DNA of 64,000 bases, taken from positions 441,133-505,132 of the forward strand of contig NZ_KB913017.1 of the NCBI RefSeq assembly GCF_000383975.1, in the 5' to 3' direction. Origin of the DNA: Natronorubrum tibetense GA33. GTDB taxonomy: Archaea > Halobacteriota > Halobacteria > Halobacteriales > Natrialbaceae. Shown piece by piece: positions 19,350 to 26,950 of this stretch (the stretch's first letter is position 1; the number at the start of each line of letters is the position of its first letter). The notes beneath the pieces are model-generated. The model ran no database searches, had not been told where the DNA came from, and saw nothing but the letters and a program-made list of their open reading frames with translations. Position numbers and translations under genes: made by a program.

Positions 19350-19580
19350 ATGACGAGCGTCGAGATCAAGTACTGCGTCCCCTGTGGTTTCCTCGAGCGG
19401 GCCGAGGACCTCCAGCACGCGCTTCTGTCGACGTTCGGCGAGCAACTCGAGGCGGTGACGCTTGTGACGGGCGCGAACGGGGTCTTCGCAGTCCGTGTCG
19501 ACGACGAACCGGTTTTCGAAAAGCACGAGGAGACGTACGACGTCGACGAAATCGTTCGTCGGGTGCGTGATCGACTATGA
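19350..19580 (+). CDS. SelT/SelW/SelH (Rdx) family thioredoxin-fold protein
   Basis: 76 aa. VEIKYCVPCGFLERAEDLQHA places CVPC (Cys9, Cys12) after the first strand, as in selenoprotein W; here both are Cys, not Sec. The body is the usual beta-alpha-beta-beta-alpha of Rdx proteins and it ends DVDEIVRRVRDRL. Probably a small cytosolic redox protein; partner unknown. Monocistronic with a TATA-like tract (gattcc...gaactgatttgtag) upstream. Confidence 0.88.
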   Translation: MTSVEIKYCVPCGFLERAEDLQHALLSTFGEQLEAVTLVTGANGVFAVRVDDEPVFEKHEETYDVDEIVRRVRDRL

Positions 19581-19782
19581 GTACTGTGCACACACACCAT
19601 GTGTGTCGGGTCGTTGAAGTGATAACCGACTTGCGGGTCGCAAGGCCGTCGCTATTCGACGGTGGTGACATTACGATAGTCATACCGTAACGAGCAGCGA
19701 CAGGGATAGGTAACAAATGAAACAACAATACACGGACAGTACGCGTTGGAACGGCGTTCGGTTCCGAAGCGGGTGATCGACA

Positions 19783-20169
19783 ATGGTATTCAATACACTC
19801 TGGACTCGCCTCTCGTCGCTCTGGTCGACCGATTCGACCGGCGAGACGGCGGACGGTGACGCTGCGGCAGACGAATCGGCTGAGACGGAGGACGAAACAC
19901 TGAGTTACGCCGAAGAGATCGAGTACGGTGTCGACGAACGTGATCTTCCCGACGAGGATAAGATTCTCAGACTGCTCGTCAAACGCGGCGGTCGCGTCGA
20001 TCGGTCGACGGTCCGCAACGAGACCGGCTGGACTGACGACCACCTCGAGGACGTAATCAACAGCATGGAAGACGACGGCCAGGTCAGCGCGATTACCGTC
20101 GGCCGCAAGCGAGTTATCTGTCGGCGAGGATTCGAACCGAAAGGCTATCGCTCGCATCTCAACGAGTAG
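19783..20169 (+). CDS. winged-helix DNA-binding protein, haloarchaeal
   Basis: 128 aa. A hydrophobic N-terminal helix (VFNTLWTRLSSLWST) and acidic linker to about residue 60, then a wHTH: DEDKILRLLVKRGGRVDRST, then NETGWTDDHLEDVINSMEDD and a GRKRVICRRGFEP wing. The HTH resembles MarR/DUF7343-like domains fused to membrane anchors in haloarchaea; here the N-terminal segment is too short to span a membrane with certainty. Regulatory target unknown. Confidence 0.75.
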   Translation: MVFNTLWTRLSSLWSTDSTGETADGDAAADESAETEDETLSYAEEIEYGVDERDLPDEDKILRLLVKRGGRVDRSTVRNETGWTDDHLEDVINSMEDDGQVSAITVGRKRVICRRGFEPKGYRSHLNE

Positions 20170-20478
20170 CGGCTACCGGCGGCGGACTTCCGAGCGGACT
20201 CTCGACGGCATCGGCGACGACCGTCCCTCGGTCGTACCCTGATACTGAACGATTCGCTTCGCGATATTTCTCTCGTTCCGACCCACGGGTTCTGCTGGAC
20301 GAGCCAGTGTTGACTGTCGGGAAATAATTGCTCGAGCGCGAGCGAGACGGAACAGGTCCGAAAACCGAAACACGGACCGGCTCGATGTCGACTGACGCGA
20401 CGATATCACCGATACGGAAGCGCGTCTGTGGCGTATTCAGGCCGAATTCATTTCCATCGAACTGACCTACGTTGAGGT
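20170..20478. other. intergenic region (309 bp)
   Basis: Between the winged-helix gene and the DUF1328 gene. No reading frame with acidic bias or family resemblance; a TATA-like stretch may lie near 20440-20455 (gaattcatttcc). I see nothing else in it. Confidence 0.5.
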
Positions 20479-20625
20479 ATGTTAGAACTCGCACTGTTGT
20501 TCTTCGTAATCGCGATCATCGCCGGTGCGCTCGGCGCGGGCGGCGTCGCAGGCATGTCCATGTCCATCGCAAAGTGGCTCGTGTTGATTTTCCTCGTGCT
20601 CGCGATCGTCTCGCTATTGCTGTGA
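20479..20625 (+). CDS. DUF1328 small membrane protein
   Basis: 48 aa, two transmembrane helices. [20 protein letters not shown] then [20 protein letters not shown]: the phenylalanine/isoleucine helix, the GAGGVAGMS turn and the closing helix match DUF1328 proteins, short two-helix membrane proteins found across bacteria and haloarchaea with no known function. The ATG is preceded by gttgaggt, an acceptable ribosome-binding site. Confidence 0.85.
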   Translation: MLELALLFFVIAIIAGALGAGGVAGMSMSIAKWLVLIFLVLAIVSLLL

Positions 20626-20802
20626 GCGAGACGCGGGGAGCAATCGGACGTCCACCGCGGGCGTCTTCCCAGCGGACCTCCTCGAGAGGAATCGTTTCGC
20701 AACGGACAGCAGTCGCTCCGAAGCGATAGCGTCACGTCGAATAACAGTCGTCCACAACAGCGTTGGATCGGACCGATGACTCGCCGACGTCCGAGTCGAA
20801 CC

Positions 20803-21114
20803 TTACCTGTGGGTACAGGTCGACGACCGATCCACCAGCAGGTCGTCGCGACAGAGGACACCGTCGACGAACAACCGACCGTCGCTCGTTACCGTCACCT
20901 CGTGGTCGGCGATGTCGAACCGGAACGTCCACGTGCCCGTATCGTGAGTGGCTAACTCCGTCAGGACCATCGGATTGATGTACTCGTAGAGGGTGTACTC
21001 GACCTCCTCTAACTCGAGTCGGTCGGCTTCAGCCAACGCCTCGACGACGTCGACGATAATCGCATCCCGTTGTGAGTCCATCGGTCTCTCTCGCTTCGAA
21101 TCGTAGTTGGTCAT
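20803..21114 (-). CDS. HalOD1 output-domain protein
   Basis: 103 aa. The segment DAIIVDVVEALAEADRLELE, followed by VEYTLYEYINPMVLTELATH, and ending TVTSDGRLFVDG, is the HalOD1 output domain typical of haloarchaeal signalling (small stand-alone outputs). Start could be ATG at 21114 (MTNYDSKRERP) or 21081 (MDSQRD); an arginine-rich frame extending further is non-coding. It ends with a Cys/His-containing tail (SSTCTHR). Confidence 0.8.
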   Translation of the reverse strand: MTNYDSKRERPMDSQRDAIIVDVVEALAEADRLELEEVEYTLYEYINPMVLTELATHDTGTWTFRFDIADHEVTVTSDGRLFVDGVLCRDDLLVDRSSTCTHR

Positions 21115-21754
21115 CGGTTGGTTTGGATCTGCGTTCGTATCGCGTTCGTCGGTCCGGCCACGCCCCGCCCTCCCCTGCACGATTCCGTGCTCGTGTCGGT
21201 CGCGTCCGGGATCGTGCCTCGAGCACACCCCTCTGAGTCCGAGCGAATCGGCGGCGGCCTCGGTCCGCGGTTCGTGCCACCGTCGTGTACCGGAGTGATA
21301 CGTCGCACTTGCCGAACCCCGGTTCGCTGCCCGCACACGACCAACAAACTGGTCGGTCATCGCCACGGATGGGGCGTCGAGGTGACCGTTATTAAATAGG
21401 ATGTCACTAAATCTAATAGAAACGGATCGTTCGCTCGAGTACGGCAATATTGACCGATCCAGTGGCTCGAAACATTATATCGGGGCGCGTATCGTGACAC
21501 CGCTGACGAACGTCGTAGACTGCGGTAGGTGTTCGAACGACTACTGAGACGGCCGACTGGTTTTCGACGAAAACGAGTATTCACCCAATTGCTGACTGTA
21601 ACTTGACGGTGATCGGCCTACTGTGATGGGAGACAGACGTACTATCGGGTTCGCGGTGTCCGAATAACCTGGGCCGACGAAGGACGGGAGACTTAGTGGT
21701 CCGGTCCCAACGTGCTCCCAACATGCGTCTCAATACCGACTCGAGGTGGTCCCG
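21115..21754. other. intergenic region of 640 bp without a convincing gene
   Basis: Divergent spacer between the HalOD1 gene and the gene at 21755. Lower GC from about 21390 to 21600. A 48-codon frame (21401-21547, starting MSLNLIETDR) is open but has no promoter at a workable distance and no family resemblance, so I do not call it. Promoters for both flanking genes must lie here. Confidence 0.5.
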
Positions 21755-22159
21755 ATGATCCTCGACGATTCCGAGCGTCCCGCCGCGGAGTACGAGGCCT
21801 TAGCCGACGCGCTCGAGGACCTGCGTGAGGAAGTGGCCGACGAGCCGATCAAGGAGTCACGACTCGAAGGGCTGTTCGACGAGACGACGACGACGAATCC
21901 CAACATCTGGAACACCGTCACGGCGTTCATCGACGTCGAAAACGGCGAGGCCGTCGTCACCGAAACCTCGAAACTCGCCCAGGGAAGCTGGGCACCCGAG
22001 ATCGTCGACGACTGCGACGCGATGGTGACCATGGATATCAGCTACGGGCAGATGCCCGACGAGTTCAAATACACCGTTCTGAAAAAACTGGAAGAGAAGA
22101 TCGAGGAGGCTCGAGAACGGGCGATCGTCGCTCGGGACGCGGATACAAGCGACGAGTAG
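21755..22159 (+). CDS. conserved-looking haloarchaeal acidic protein, unknown function
   Basis: 134 aa, strongly acidic with a C-terminal coiled-coil-like helix (VLKKLEEKIEEARERAIVAR). The middle has a compact beta part (NIWNTVTAFIDVENGEAVVT, APEIVDDCDAMVTMDISYGQ). I do not recognise the family. The start is chosen at ATG 21755 because gaggtgg lies five bases upstream as a ribosome-binding site; a GTG at 21746 is the alternative. Confidence 0.65.
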   Translation: MILDDSERPAAEYEALADALEDLREEVADEPIKESRLEGLFDETTTTNPNIWNTVTAFIDVENGEAVVTETSKLAQGSWAPEIVDDCDAMVTMDISYGQMPDEFKYTVLKKLEEKIEEARERAIVARDADTSDE

Positions 22160-22165
22160 GGCTCG

Positions 22166-22441
22166 TCAGTTATCCAGCTCGGTCTCGAGCGGGAGCCACC
22201 AGAGATGCCACCGATCCTCGACGCGGTGGTGTTTCAGTGTCCCGACTTCGACCATTGCGGAGAGCTGTTCGAACATTTTGTCGACCGAAACGTCGTGCTC
22301 GTCGGCCAGATACTGCGTGTTCACGACGGGTACCGGCGCGGTGCGGATCGAATCGACGATCGCTGCGGGAGATATCCGACCGCCGTCGGTGGACTTCGGG
22401 TCGGGGCTCGTCTCCGAGTGAGGGTATCTATCGGATGGCAC
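22166..22441 (-). CDS. small winged-helix-like protein
   Basis: 91 aa, GTG start. NTQYLADEHDVSVDKMFEQL, then SAMVEVGTLKHHRVEDRWHL, looks like a recognition helix followed by a wing. The N-terminal 25 residues are Pro/Ser-rich. Convergent with the gene at 21755, 6 bp apart. Function unknown. Confidence 0.55.
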   Translation of the reverse strand: MPSDRYPHSETSPDPKSTDGGRISPAAIVDSIRTAPVPVVNTQYLADEHDVSVDKMFEQLSAMVEVGTLKHHRVEDRWHLWWLPLETELDN

Positions 22442-22590
22442 AACGTTCGTACTCGCCGCATCGTGTTGAATCCCACGTGGCGACGCTGACGTCGCTCGCG
22501 AGGAATCAGGCTCCGGTCTCGTTAGGCGTCGTCTTCCTTGAGGTCCGCACCTTGCGGTGTCGAACCCTGATTATAACGGAGAAATTGGAG

Positions 22591-22662
22591 TGGACTCGCC
22601 GGGATTTGAACCCGGGGCCTCTCCCATGCCAAGGGAGTGATCTACCTCTGATCTACGAGCCC
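22591..22662 (-). tRNA. tRNA-Ala(GGC)
   Basis: Reads GGGCTCG ... CGAGTCC with one G-T pair in the acceptor stem and discriminator A. D arm contains TAGATCAGAGGTAGATCA; the anticodon stem CTCCC/GGGAG encloses TTGGCAT, anticodon GGC; T arm is CCGGGTTCAAATCCCGG. 72 nt, no intron, no encoded CCA. No integrase or 3'-end duplication was found beside it. Confidence 0.95.
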
Positions 22663-22797
22663 TCGTTCGCATTCCTCCATTTTCCTCGGGAATAGATAAA
22701 CCCCTCGAAATGCTCGAGCCACCCCTGACGCTAACACGCACAGTACCCGCGAACCCACATTCCAGTAGTTATAAGTTAATATCCAGACAAGACCCGT

Positions 22798-23001
22798 ATG
22801 GAAGCTACGACTCCGATCCGCCGCAGGGGGCCTGCGCCGAAATGCCCCGGGTGTACCAGCACCCGAGACGTGGCTTCCAAACGAGCGGTTTGCAAGCCAT
22901 GATTACGTTCCAACCACGTCGATATAAACGTCCCGCAAGCCAGTCGCATCGCACTCGAGACACACCCCTCCCACGCACCACTGGGAGGCCAGCATGAGTG
23001 A
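22798..23001 (+). CDS. zinc-ribbon mini-protein with in-frame UGA at the expected fourth cysteine
   Basis: 67 codons plus stop, with TGA at 22900-22902 (codon 35). Upstream residues give CPGC (Cys16, Cys19) and Cys32 followed by KP, then TGA: CPGC...C-K-P-(UGA), i.e. exactly where a CxxC second knuckle should close. Downstream the same frame continues LRSNHVDINVPQASRIALET, with a conserved-looking PSHAPLGGQHE end, and GC at third positions is about 64% on both sides. A TATA-like ttataag lies at 22768-22774, about right for a leaderless start. Either a Cys-to-stop mutation, a sequencing error or recoding. If terminated at UGA the product is 34 aa. Confidence 0.5.
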
Positions 23002-23143
23002 GGAAGAGCCCAACCCGCTGTTGGGTCGCTGTCCCAGCTGCGACGGGCAACTCGCGTGGGTTACCACAATGGGCCCGCACACCCACAACGCACAACCCTG
23101 TGGCTGTCGGCTCACTGCCAGCCAGATCAGGGCGTTGCTGTAG
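22994..23143 (+). CDS. 49-residue zinc-binding mini-protein
   Basis: MSEEEPNPLLGRCPSCDGQL, then AWVTTMGPHTHNAQPCGCRL. Cys13/Cys16 and Cys36/Cys38 with three His nearby form a plausible zinc site. It overlaps the end of the preceding UGA-containing frame by 8 bp, so the two are likely an operon. Similar mini-proteins occur in haloarchaeal plasmids and proviruses and on chromosomes; function unknown. Confidence 0.65.
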   Translation: MSEEEPNPLLGRCPSCDGQLAWVTTMGPHTHNAQPCGCRLTASQIRALL

Positions 23144-23385
23144 CCACACGCGAGACGGACCACCATTTCTTCGGACCAAACCCACCAGAGCCACGACTCC
23201 CGAGCCGGTTCCGGTCTAGAAACCCTTTAGTCCGTCCGAGCGAAAGCGCTGGTGGGAAGCGCACGGCCGCAAATCTGACTGCGCCGTCCACTCTTTCGGA
23301 TGGCTTGGGATTGCGGAAGTGCAACGGTAGTCGGATGACCGACTATCGCACAATCGAGCGGTCAGTGCGGTTCCTATCCTCACCA

Positions 23386-23853
23386 ATGGCACGAATGCAT
23401 ACCCGCCGCCGAGGCTCGTCCGGGTCGGACAAGCCAGCGGCAGACGAACCGCCGGAGTGGAGCGACGTCGACGCGGACAAGATCGAAGACCGCGTCGTCG
23501 AACTGGCAGAGCAGGGCTACGATCCCAGCCAGATCGGGATGAAGCTGCGTGACGAGGGTGTCACGGGCACGCCCATCCCGGACGTCAAGCTGGCGACCGG
23601 GAAGAAGCTCACCGCGATTCTCGAGGAGAACGACGCCAAGTCTGACCTCCCCGAGGACCTCGAGAACCTGATGGAACGCGCGATTCGACTGCGCGAGCAC
23701 ATCCAGGAGAACCAGCAGGACTACCAGAACAAGCGCGCGCTGCAGAACACGGAATCGAAGGTCCGTCGACTCGTCTCCTACTACCGAGGGAACGAGCTCG
23801 AGCCGGACTTCACGTACTCCTACGAGGTCGCGAAGGACCTCCTCGACGAGTAA
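23386..23853 (+). CDS. rps15: 30S ribosomal protein S15 (archaeal, uS15)
   Basis: 155 aa. MARMHTRRRGSSGSDKPAAD start is the archaeal/eukaryotic S13e-type extension; the C-terminal 90 residues, including RLREHIQENQQDYQNKRALQ and KVRRLVSYYRG, are the S15 helical core that binds 16S rRNA. First gene of the archaeal cluster rps15 - RecJ/Cdc45-like - pcc1 - rps3ae. The frame opens 110 codons earlier but only the ATG at 23386 gives the family N-terminus. Confidence 0.97.
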   Translation: MARMHTRRRGSSGSDKPAADEPPEWSDVDADKIEDRVVELAEQGYDPSQIGMKLRDEGVTGTPIPDVKLATGKKLTAILEENDAKSDLPEDLENLMERAIRLREHIQENQQDYQNKRALQNTESKVRRLVSYYRGNELEPDFTYSYEVAKDLLDE

Positions 23854-23866
23854 CCCAACCTCACTA

Positions 23867-25060
23867 ATGTCCACAGAGGGTCGTTCCGCCGAGCCGTCGT
23901 CCGCCTCCACCGCGAGCGTCCTCGAGCGTGCGGGCTTCGTCCACATCGTGGCACGAGCCGACGGCGACGCGCTCGCGGCGAGCGGCCTCCTCGCGAGGGC
24001 GCTCCGCGAACGAGAGACGCCGTATCAGGTCAGCGTCGGACGGACTGTCGCGGACCGAACGGCACGCGTTCGCGACCGAGAGCCGGCGGCCGACGACGCC
24101 ACAATCGGTGTCGGAGCCGTCGACGCGGATATCACGAGCCTCGAGGCGGCCGATCGACCGGCCACGCTCGCGGCGCTCGATCTCGTCCGCGACCTCGATG
24201 CGACGCCGGATCCCGTACTCGCACTCGCCGGCCTCGTCGCCGCCGACGTAGAGCCGGGTGCCGGCGAGAGCGAGTGGCTCCTCGAGACCGCCAGCGAACG
24301 CGGGCTCGTCGACCGTCGCCCCGGAGTCGCGGTTCCGACCGCGGATCCGGTGGACGGGCTCGCCCATTCGACGCGGCTACACGCGCCGTGGTCGGGCAAC
24401 ACCGACGCGACGCGCGACGCACTTGCGGGACTCGATATCGACCTCGAGGCCCCCGAGACGTTCGACGGCGACGACCACCGGGCGATCGGCTCGGCCGTCG
24501 CACTCGACGTGATCGGCGACGACGACGCGGCCCCGGTCGCCGCCGAGACGATCCAGCGCGCGCTCCGGCCGTACGCGACGCCCGACCACGGGTTTGCGAC
24601 GGTCGGCGGCTACGCGGATGTCCTCGAGGCGACGGCGCGAACGGAGCCGGGAACGGGCGCGGCGCTCGCGATGGGTCACGACGCCCACGAGCCTGCGCTC
24701 GCGGCCTGGCGGGCCTACGGCCGAAACGCCCACGCGGCGCTCGGGGGCGCGTCGACCGGCCGTTACGACGGCCTGTTCGTCGTCGGTATCGACGACGGCC
24801 CGGTCGACGCGGTCGCTCGCATGGCCGTCGCGTTCCGATCGCCGGAGCCGTCGGTTCTCGCCGTCGCAGACGGTGAGGCCGCGGTCGCGACCCGGGGCGA
24901 CGAGTCCCTCGGCGCGACCGTCGAGGCCGTCGCCCGCGAGTTCGAAGATGTTGGGATCCCCGACGTCGCCTACGACGGTGGCCGACGGCGCGGCTATCTC
25001 AGATACGACGCCGACGTGGACGAGTCGACGATCATCGCGACAGTGAGGGAGATACTGTGA
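23867..25060 (+). CDS. archaeal RecJ/Cdc45-like DHH-family protein
   Basis: 397 aa. ARADGDALAASGLLARALRE (about residues 29-48) aligns with DHH motif I, and later DLVRDLDATPDPVLALAGLV and GYADVLEATARTEPGTGAA fit the RecJ-like core, but several metal-binding Asp/His motifs (DHH proper) are not obvious, as in Cdc45-type members of the replisome. Sits between rps15 and pcc1, the position conserved in archaea. Probably a replication-associated single-strand-specific nuclease or its inactive relative. Confidence 0.8.
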   Translation: MSTEGRSAEPSSASTASVLERAGFVHIVARADGDALAASGLLARALRERETPYQVSVGRTVADRTARVRDREPAADDATIGVGAVDADITSLEAADRPATLAALDLVRDLDATPDPVLALAGLVAADVEPGAGESEWLLETASERGLVDRRPGVAVPTADPVDGLAHSTRLHAPWSGNTDATRDALAGLDIDLEAPETFDGDDHRAIGSAVALDVIGDDDAAPVAAETIQRALRPYATPDHGFATVGGYADVLEATARTEPGTGAALAMGHDAHEPALAAWRAYGRNAHAALGGASTGRYDGLFVVGIDDGPVDAVARMAVAFRSPEPSVLAVADGEAAVATRGDESLGATVEAVAREFEDVGIPDVAYDGGRRRGYLRYDADVDESTIIATVREIL

Positions 25061-25356
25061 GCCGACGCGCGACTATTCGAACGACCCACGACGATCCGGA
25101 ACTCGTCGCCCGGGCGCTACGTCCGGACAACACCGACGAGATGGAGACCGAAGTCGAAGACGGTACCGTCGTCACGCGAATCGAACGCGAGACGACCGGC
25201 GGACTCCACTCGAACGTCGACGACTACGTGGTCAACCTCGAGGTCGTAATCGATATCGCTCGGACGGGACAGTACGGAGCCGAACAGCGCGACCGACCAG
25301 AGGACACGGGGACCGTGTCCGACGCAGACAGCAACACCACACACGATACATCATGA
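25057..25356 (+). CDS. pcc1: KEOPS complex subunit Pcc1
   Basis: 99 aa, GTG start overlapping the previous stop by 4 bp. TIRTTHDDPELVARALRPDN, then TRIERETTGGLHSNVDDYVV and the strand-helix that follows, are the Pcc1 dimerisation fold. KEOPS makes t6A at position 37 of ANN-decoding tRNAs with Kae1/Bud32, which are not in this window. The last 20 residues are a Thr/Asp tail. Confidence 0.9.
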   Translation: MSRRATIRTTHDDPELVARALRPDNTDEMETEVEDGTVVTRIERETTGGLHSNVDDYVVNLEVVIDIARTGQYGAEQRDRPEDTGTVSDADSNTTHDTS

Positions 25357-25991
25357 GTGAACGATCAGTTTCACGAGCGAAACAGGAAAAGCGGTGGTAC
25401 ACCATCCTGGCACCGGAGCAGTTCGACCGCCAGGAACTCGGCGAGACCCCCGCTGACGAACCGGAGAAAGTATACGACCGAACAATCGTCACGACGCTCG
25501 GCGAGTTGACGAACAACGCCAGCGAGAACAACACGAAGCTGACCTTCAAGGTCACCGACGTCGGCAGCGACTCGGCGTACACGGAGTTCGTCGAGCACTC
25601 GCTGACGCGAGACTACCTGCGATCGCTGGTTCGCCGCGGCGCCTCGAAGGTCGAGGCCTACGTCACCGTCCTCACGACGGACGACTACCGCGTCCAGATC
25701 CAGCCCGTCGCCTTCACGACCAAGAAGGCCGACGCGAGCCAGGAGAAGGCCATCCGCGAACAGATGGTCGCGATGATCGAGGAGGCTGCCGCCGAGCGCG
25801 ACTTCGAGGAACTCGTCGACAGCGTCGTCGAGGGTCGACTCTCCTCGGCGATCTACGGTGAAGCCAAGACGATCTACCCGCTGCGCCGCGTCGAGATCCA
25901 GAAGACGACCCTCGAGGCCCGTCCCGAGGAAGTCGCCGAAGAGGAAGCGACCGCGGTCGACGTCGACGAAGAAGACGTCGCGGCCGAGTAA
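25353..25991 (+). CDS. rps3ae: 30S ribosomal protein S3Ae (eS1)
   Basis: 212 aa. KQEKRWYTILAPEQFDRQEL is the family N-terminus and YLRSLVRRGASKVEAYVTVL the core; the C-terminus is a haloarchaeal acidic tail (EEEATAVDVDEEDVAAE). ATG overlaps the pcc1 stop by 4 bp, so the cluster is one translational unit. An oligo-T terminator follows at 26036-26041. Confidence 0.97.
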   Translation: MSERSVSRAKQEKRWYTILAPEQFDRQELGETPADEPEKVYDRTIVTTLGELTNNASENNTKLTFKVTDVGSDSAYTEFVEHSLTRDYLRSLVRRGASKVEAYVTVLTTDDYRVQIQPVAFTTKKADASQEKAIREQMVAMIEEAAAERDFEELVDSVVEGRLSSAIYGEAKTIYPLRRVEIQKTTLEARPEEVAEEEATAVDVDEEDVAAE

Positions 25992-26035
25992 TCGCGACTC
26001 GGCGATCGCAGCCGATCGAGATTCAACAACACACG

Positions 26036-26041
26036 TTTTTT
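26036..26041 (+). terminator. oligo-T transcription terminator after rps3ae
   Basis: T6 within acacgttttttgcgg, 45 bp after the stop codon. Archaeal RNA polymerase terminates at such oligo-T runs; strength is inferred. Confidence 0.6.
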
Positions 26042-26079
26042 GCGGACGGAAACAGACCCAGTCTCGAGTCCGTTCACCC

Positions 26080-26790
26080 TTAGGTTACCAGCACCATCTC
26101 GGTGACCTTGTGCGCGCCCGTATTGACCCGGACGGGGAACGACTCGCCGTCGCCTGCGGGGTGTCCCGCCCGGAACTCGAGCGTGATCGTTTCCTGATCG
26201 CCCGCGCCGAGCGTCAGCAGTTGCGAGTCTTCGATCACCGGATCGTAGCCGACGACGAGGTCGATATTCGTCCGCCCGGTCTCGCCACCGACGTTCTCGA
26301 TGATGGCGTTCACCTCGAGCAGTTCGCCGCCACCGACGGGCGAGTTCGTCCGGACGGTCGACACCTCGAACAGCGCCGGATCCACCGTCTCGTGTCCGTT
26401 TTCCGTGACGGTGACTATTTCGGTGACCATGTGCGCGCCGGTGTCGAGCCGAACCGGGAACACCTCGTGACCGCCCGAGGGCTGTCCGGCCTGAAACTCG
26501 AAGACGACCGGCTGTCGAACGTGAGGTGGGAGCGTCAGCGTCTGGCTCCCTTCGACCACCGGATCGTAGCCGACGATGAAGTCGACGTCGGTCGTGCCGG
26601 TTTCACCACCGACGTTCTGGATGGTCCCGTCTACCCAGAGCAGTTCGCCGCCGCCGATGGGCGAATTCGTCCCGAGAAACACCACCTCGAACAGCGCCGG
26701 ATCGTCCGCCTGTGCACCTACCGCCGTGCCCCCGTAGCCAGCGGTCCCGACGCCCGCTCCCACGAGGGTGATGAACTGTCGACGGTCCAT
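26080..26790 (-). CDS. Tat-exported protein with two tandem CARDB-like domains
   Basis: 236 aa. MDRRQFITLVGAGVGTAGYG is a Tat signal (RR at 3-4), no lipobox. Residues 31-128 and 138-236 are two copies of one beta domain: each starts PALFEV, contains NSP(I/V)GGGELL and ends with a TEIVTV/TEMVLV strand, the arrangement of CARDB adhesion/ligand domains. Probably a soluble secreted or cell-surface beta protein. An upstream frame extends to 26928 but lacks any signal. The repeat is clear; function is not. Confidence 0.75.
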   Translation of the reverse strand: MDRRQFITLVGAGVGTAGYGGTAVGAQADDPALFEVVFLGTNSPIGGGELLWVDGTIQNVGGETGTTDVDFIVGYDPVVEGSQTLTLPPHVRQPVVFEFQAGQPSGGHEVFPVRLDTGAHMVTEIVTVTENGHETVDPALFEVSTVRTNSPVGGGELLEVNAIIENVGGETGRTNIDLVVGYDPVIEDSQLLTLGAGDQETITLEFRAGHPAGDGESFPVRVNTGAHKVTEMVLVT

Positions 26791-26950
26791 AACTGAACCT
26801 TGGTAGTCAATGACTATCAAACTACACGGAACGTATCGCCGTCGTCCATTGTCAGCCGCCCTGTCTTCTTCTTGCGCTGCCCCCTCGAGGAGTGTTCCGT
26901 CGATCGCCGCAGTTCTCGCTTTTAACACCGCTCCGCTCGTACCGTCGCCT

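Noticed and set aside
20626-20802. Extended frame upstream of HalOD1 and reading on to 21447
   Set aside because: The part upstream of 21114 is arginine-rich and unlike the HalOD1 family; start kept at 21114.
21401-21547. 48-codon frame starting MSLNLIETDR
   Set aside because: No usable promoter spacing, no similarity and no acidic bias; may be chance in an AT-rich spacer.
22442-22663. Integration site beside tRNA-Ala
   Set aside because: No duplicated tRNA 3' end, no integrase and no boundary change in composition within a few kb.
22899-22997. 32-codon frame starting MITFQPRRYK between the two zinc-ribbon frames
   Set aside because: It overlaps by ATGA at both ends, but it is basic and its third-position GC is lower than in the UGA-interrupted frame, which explains the same DNA better.
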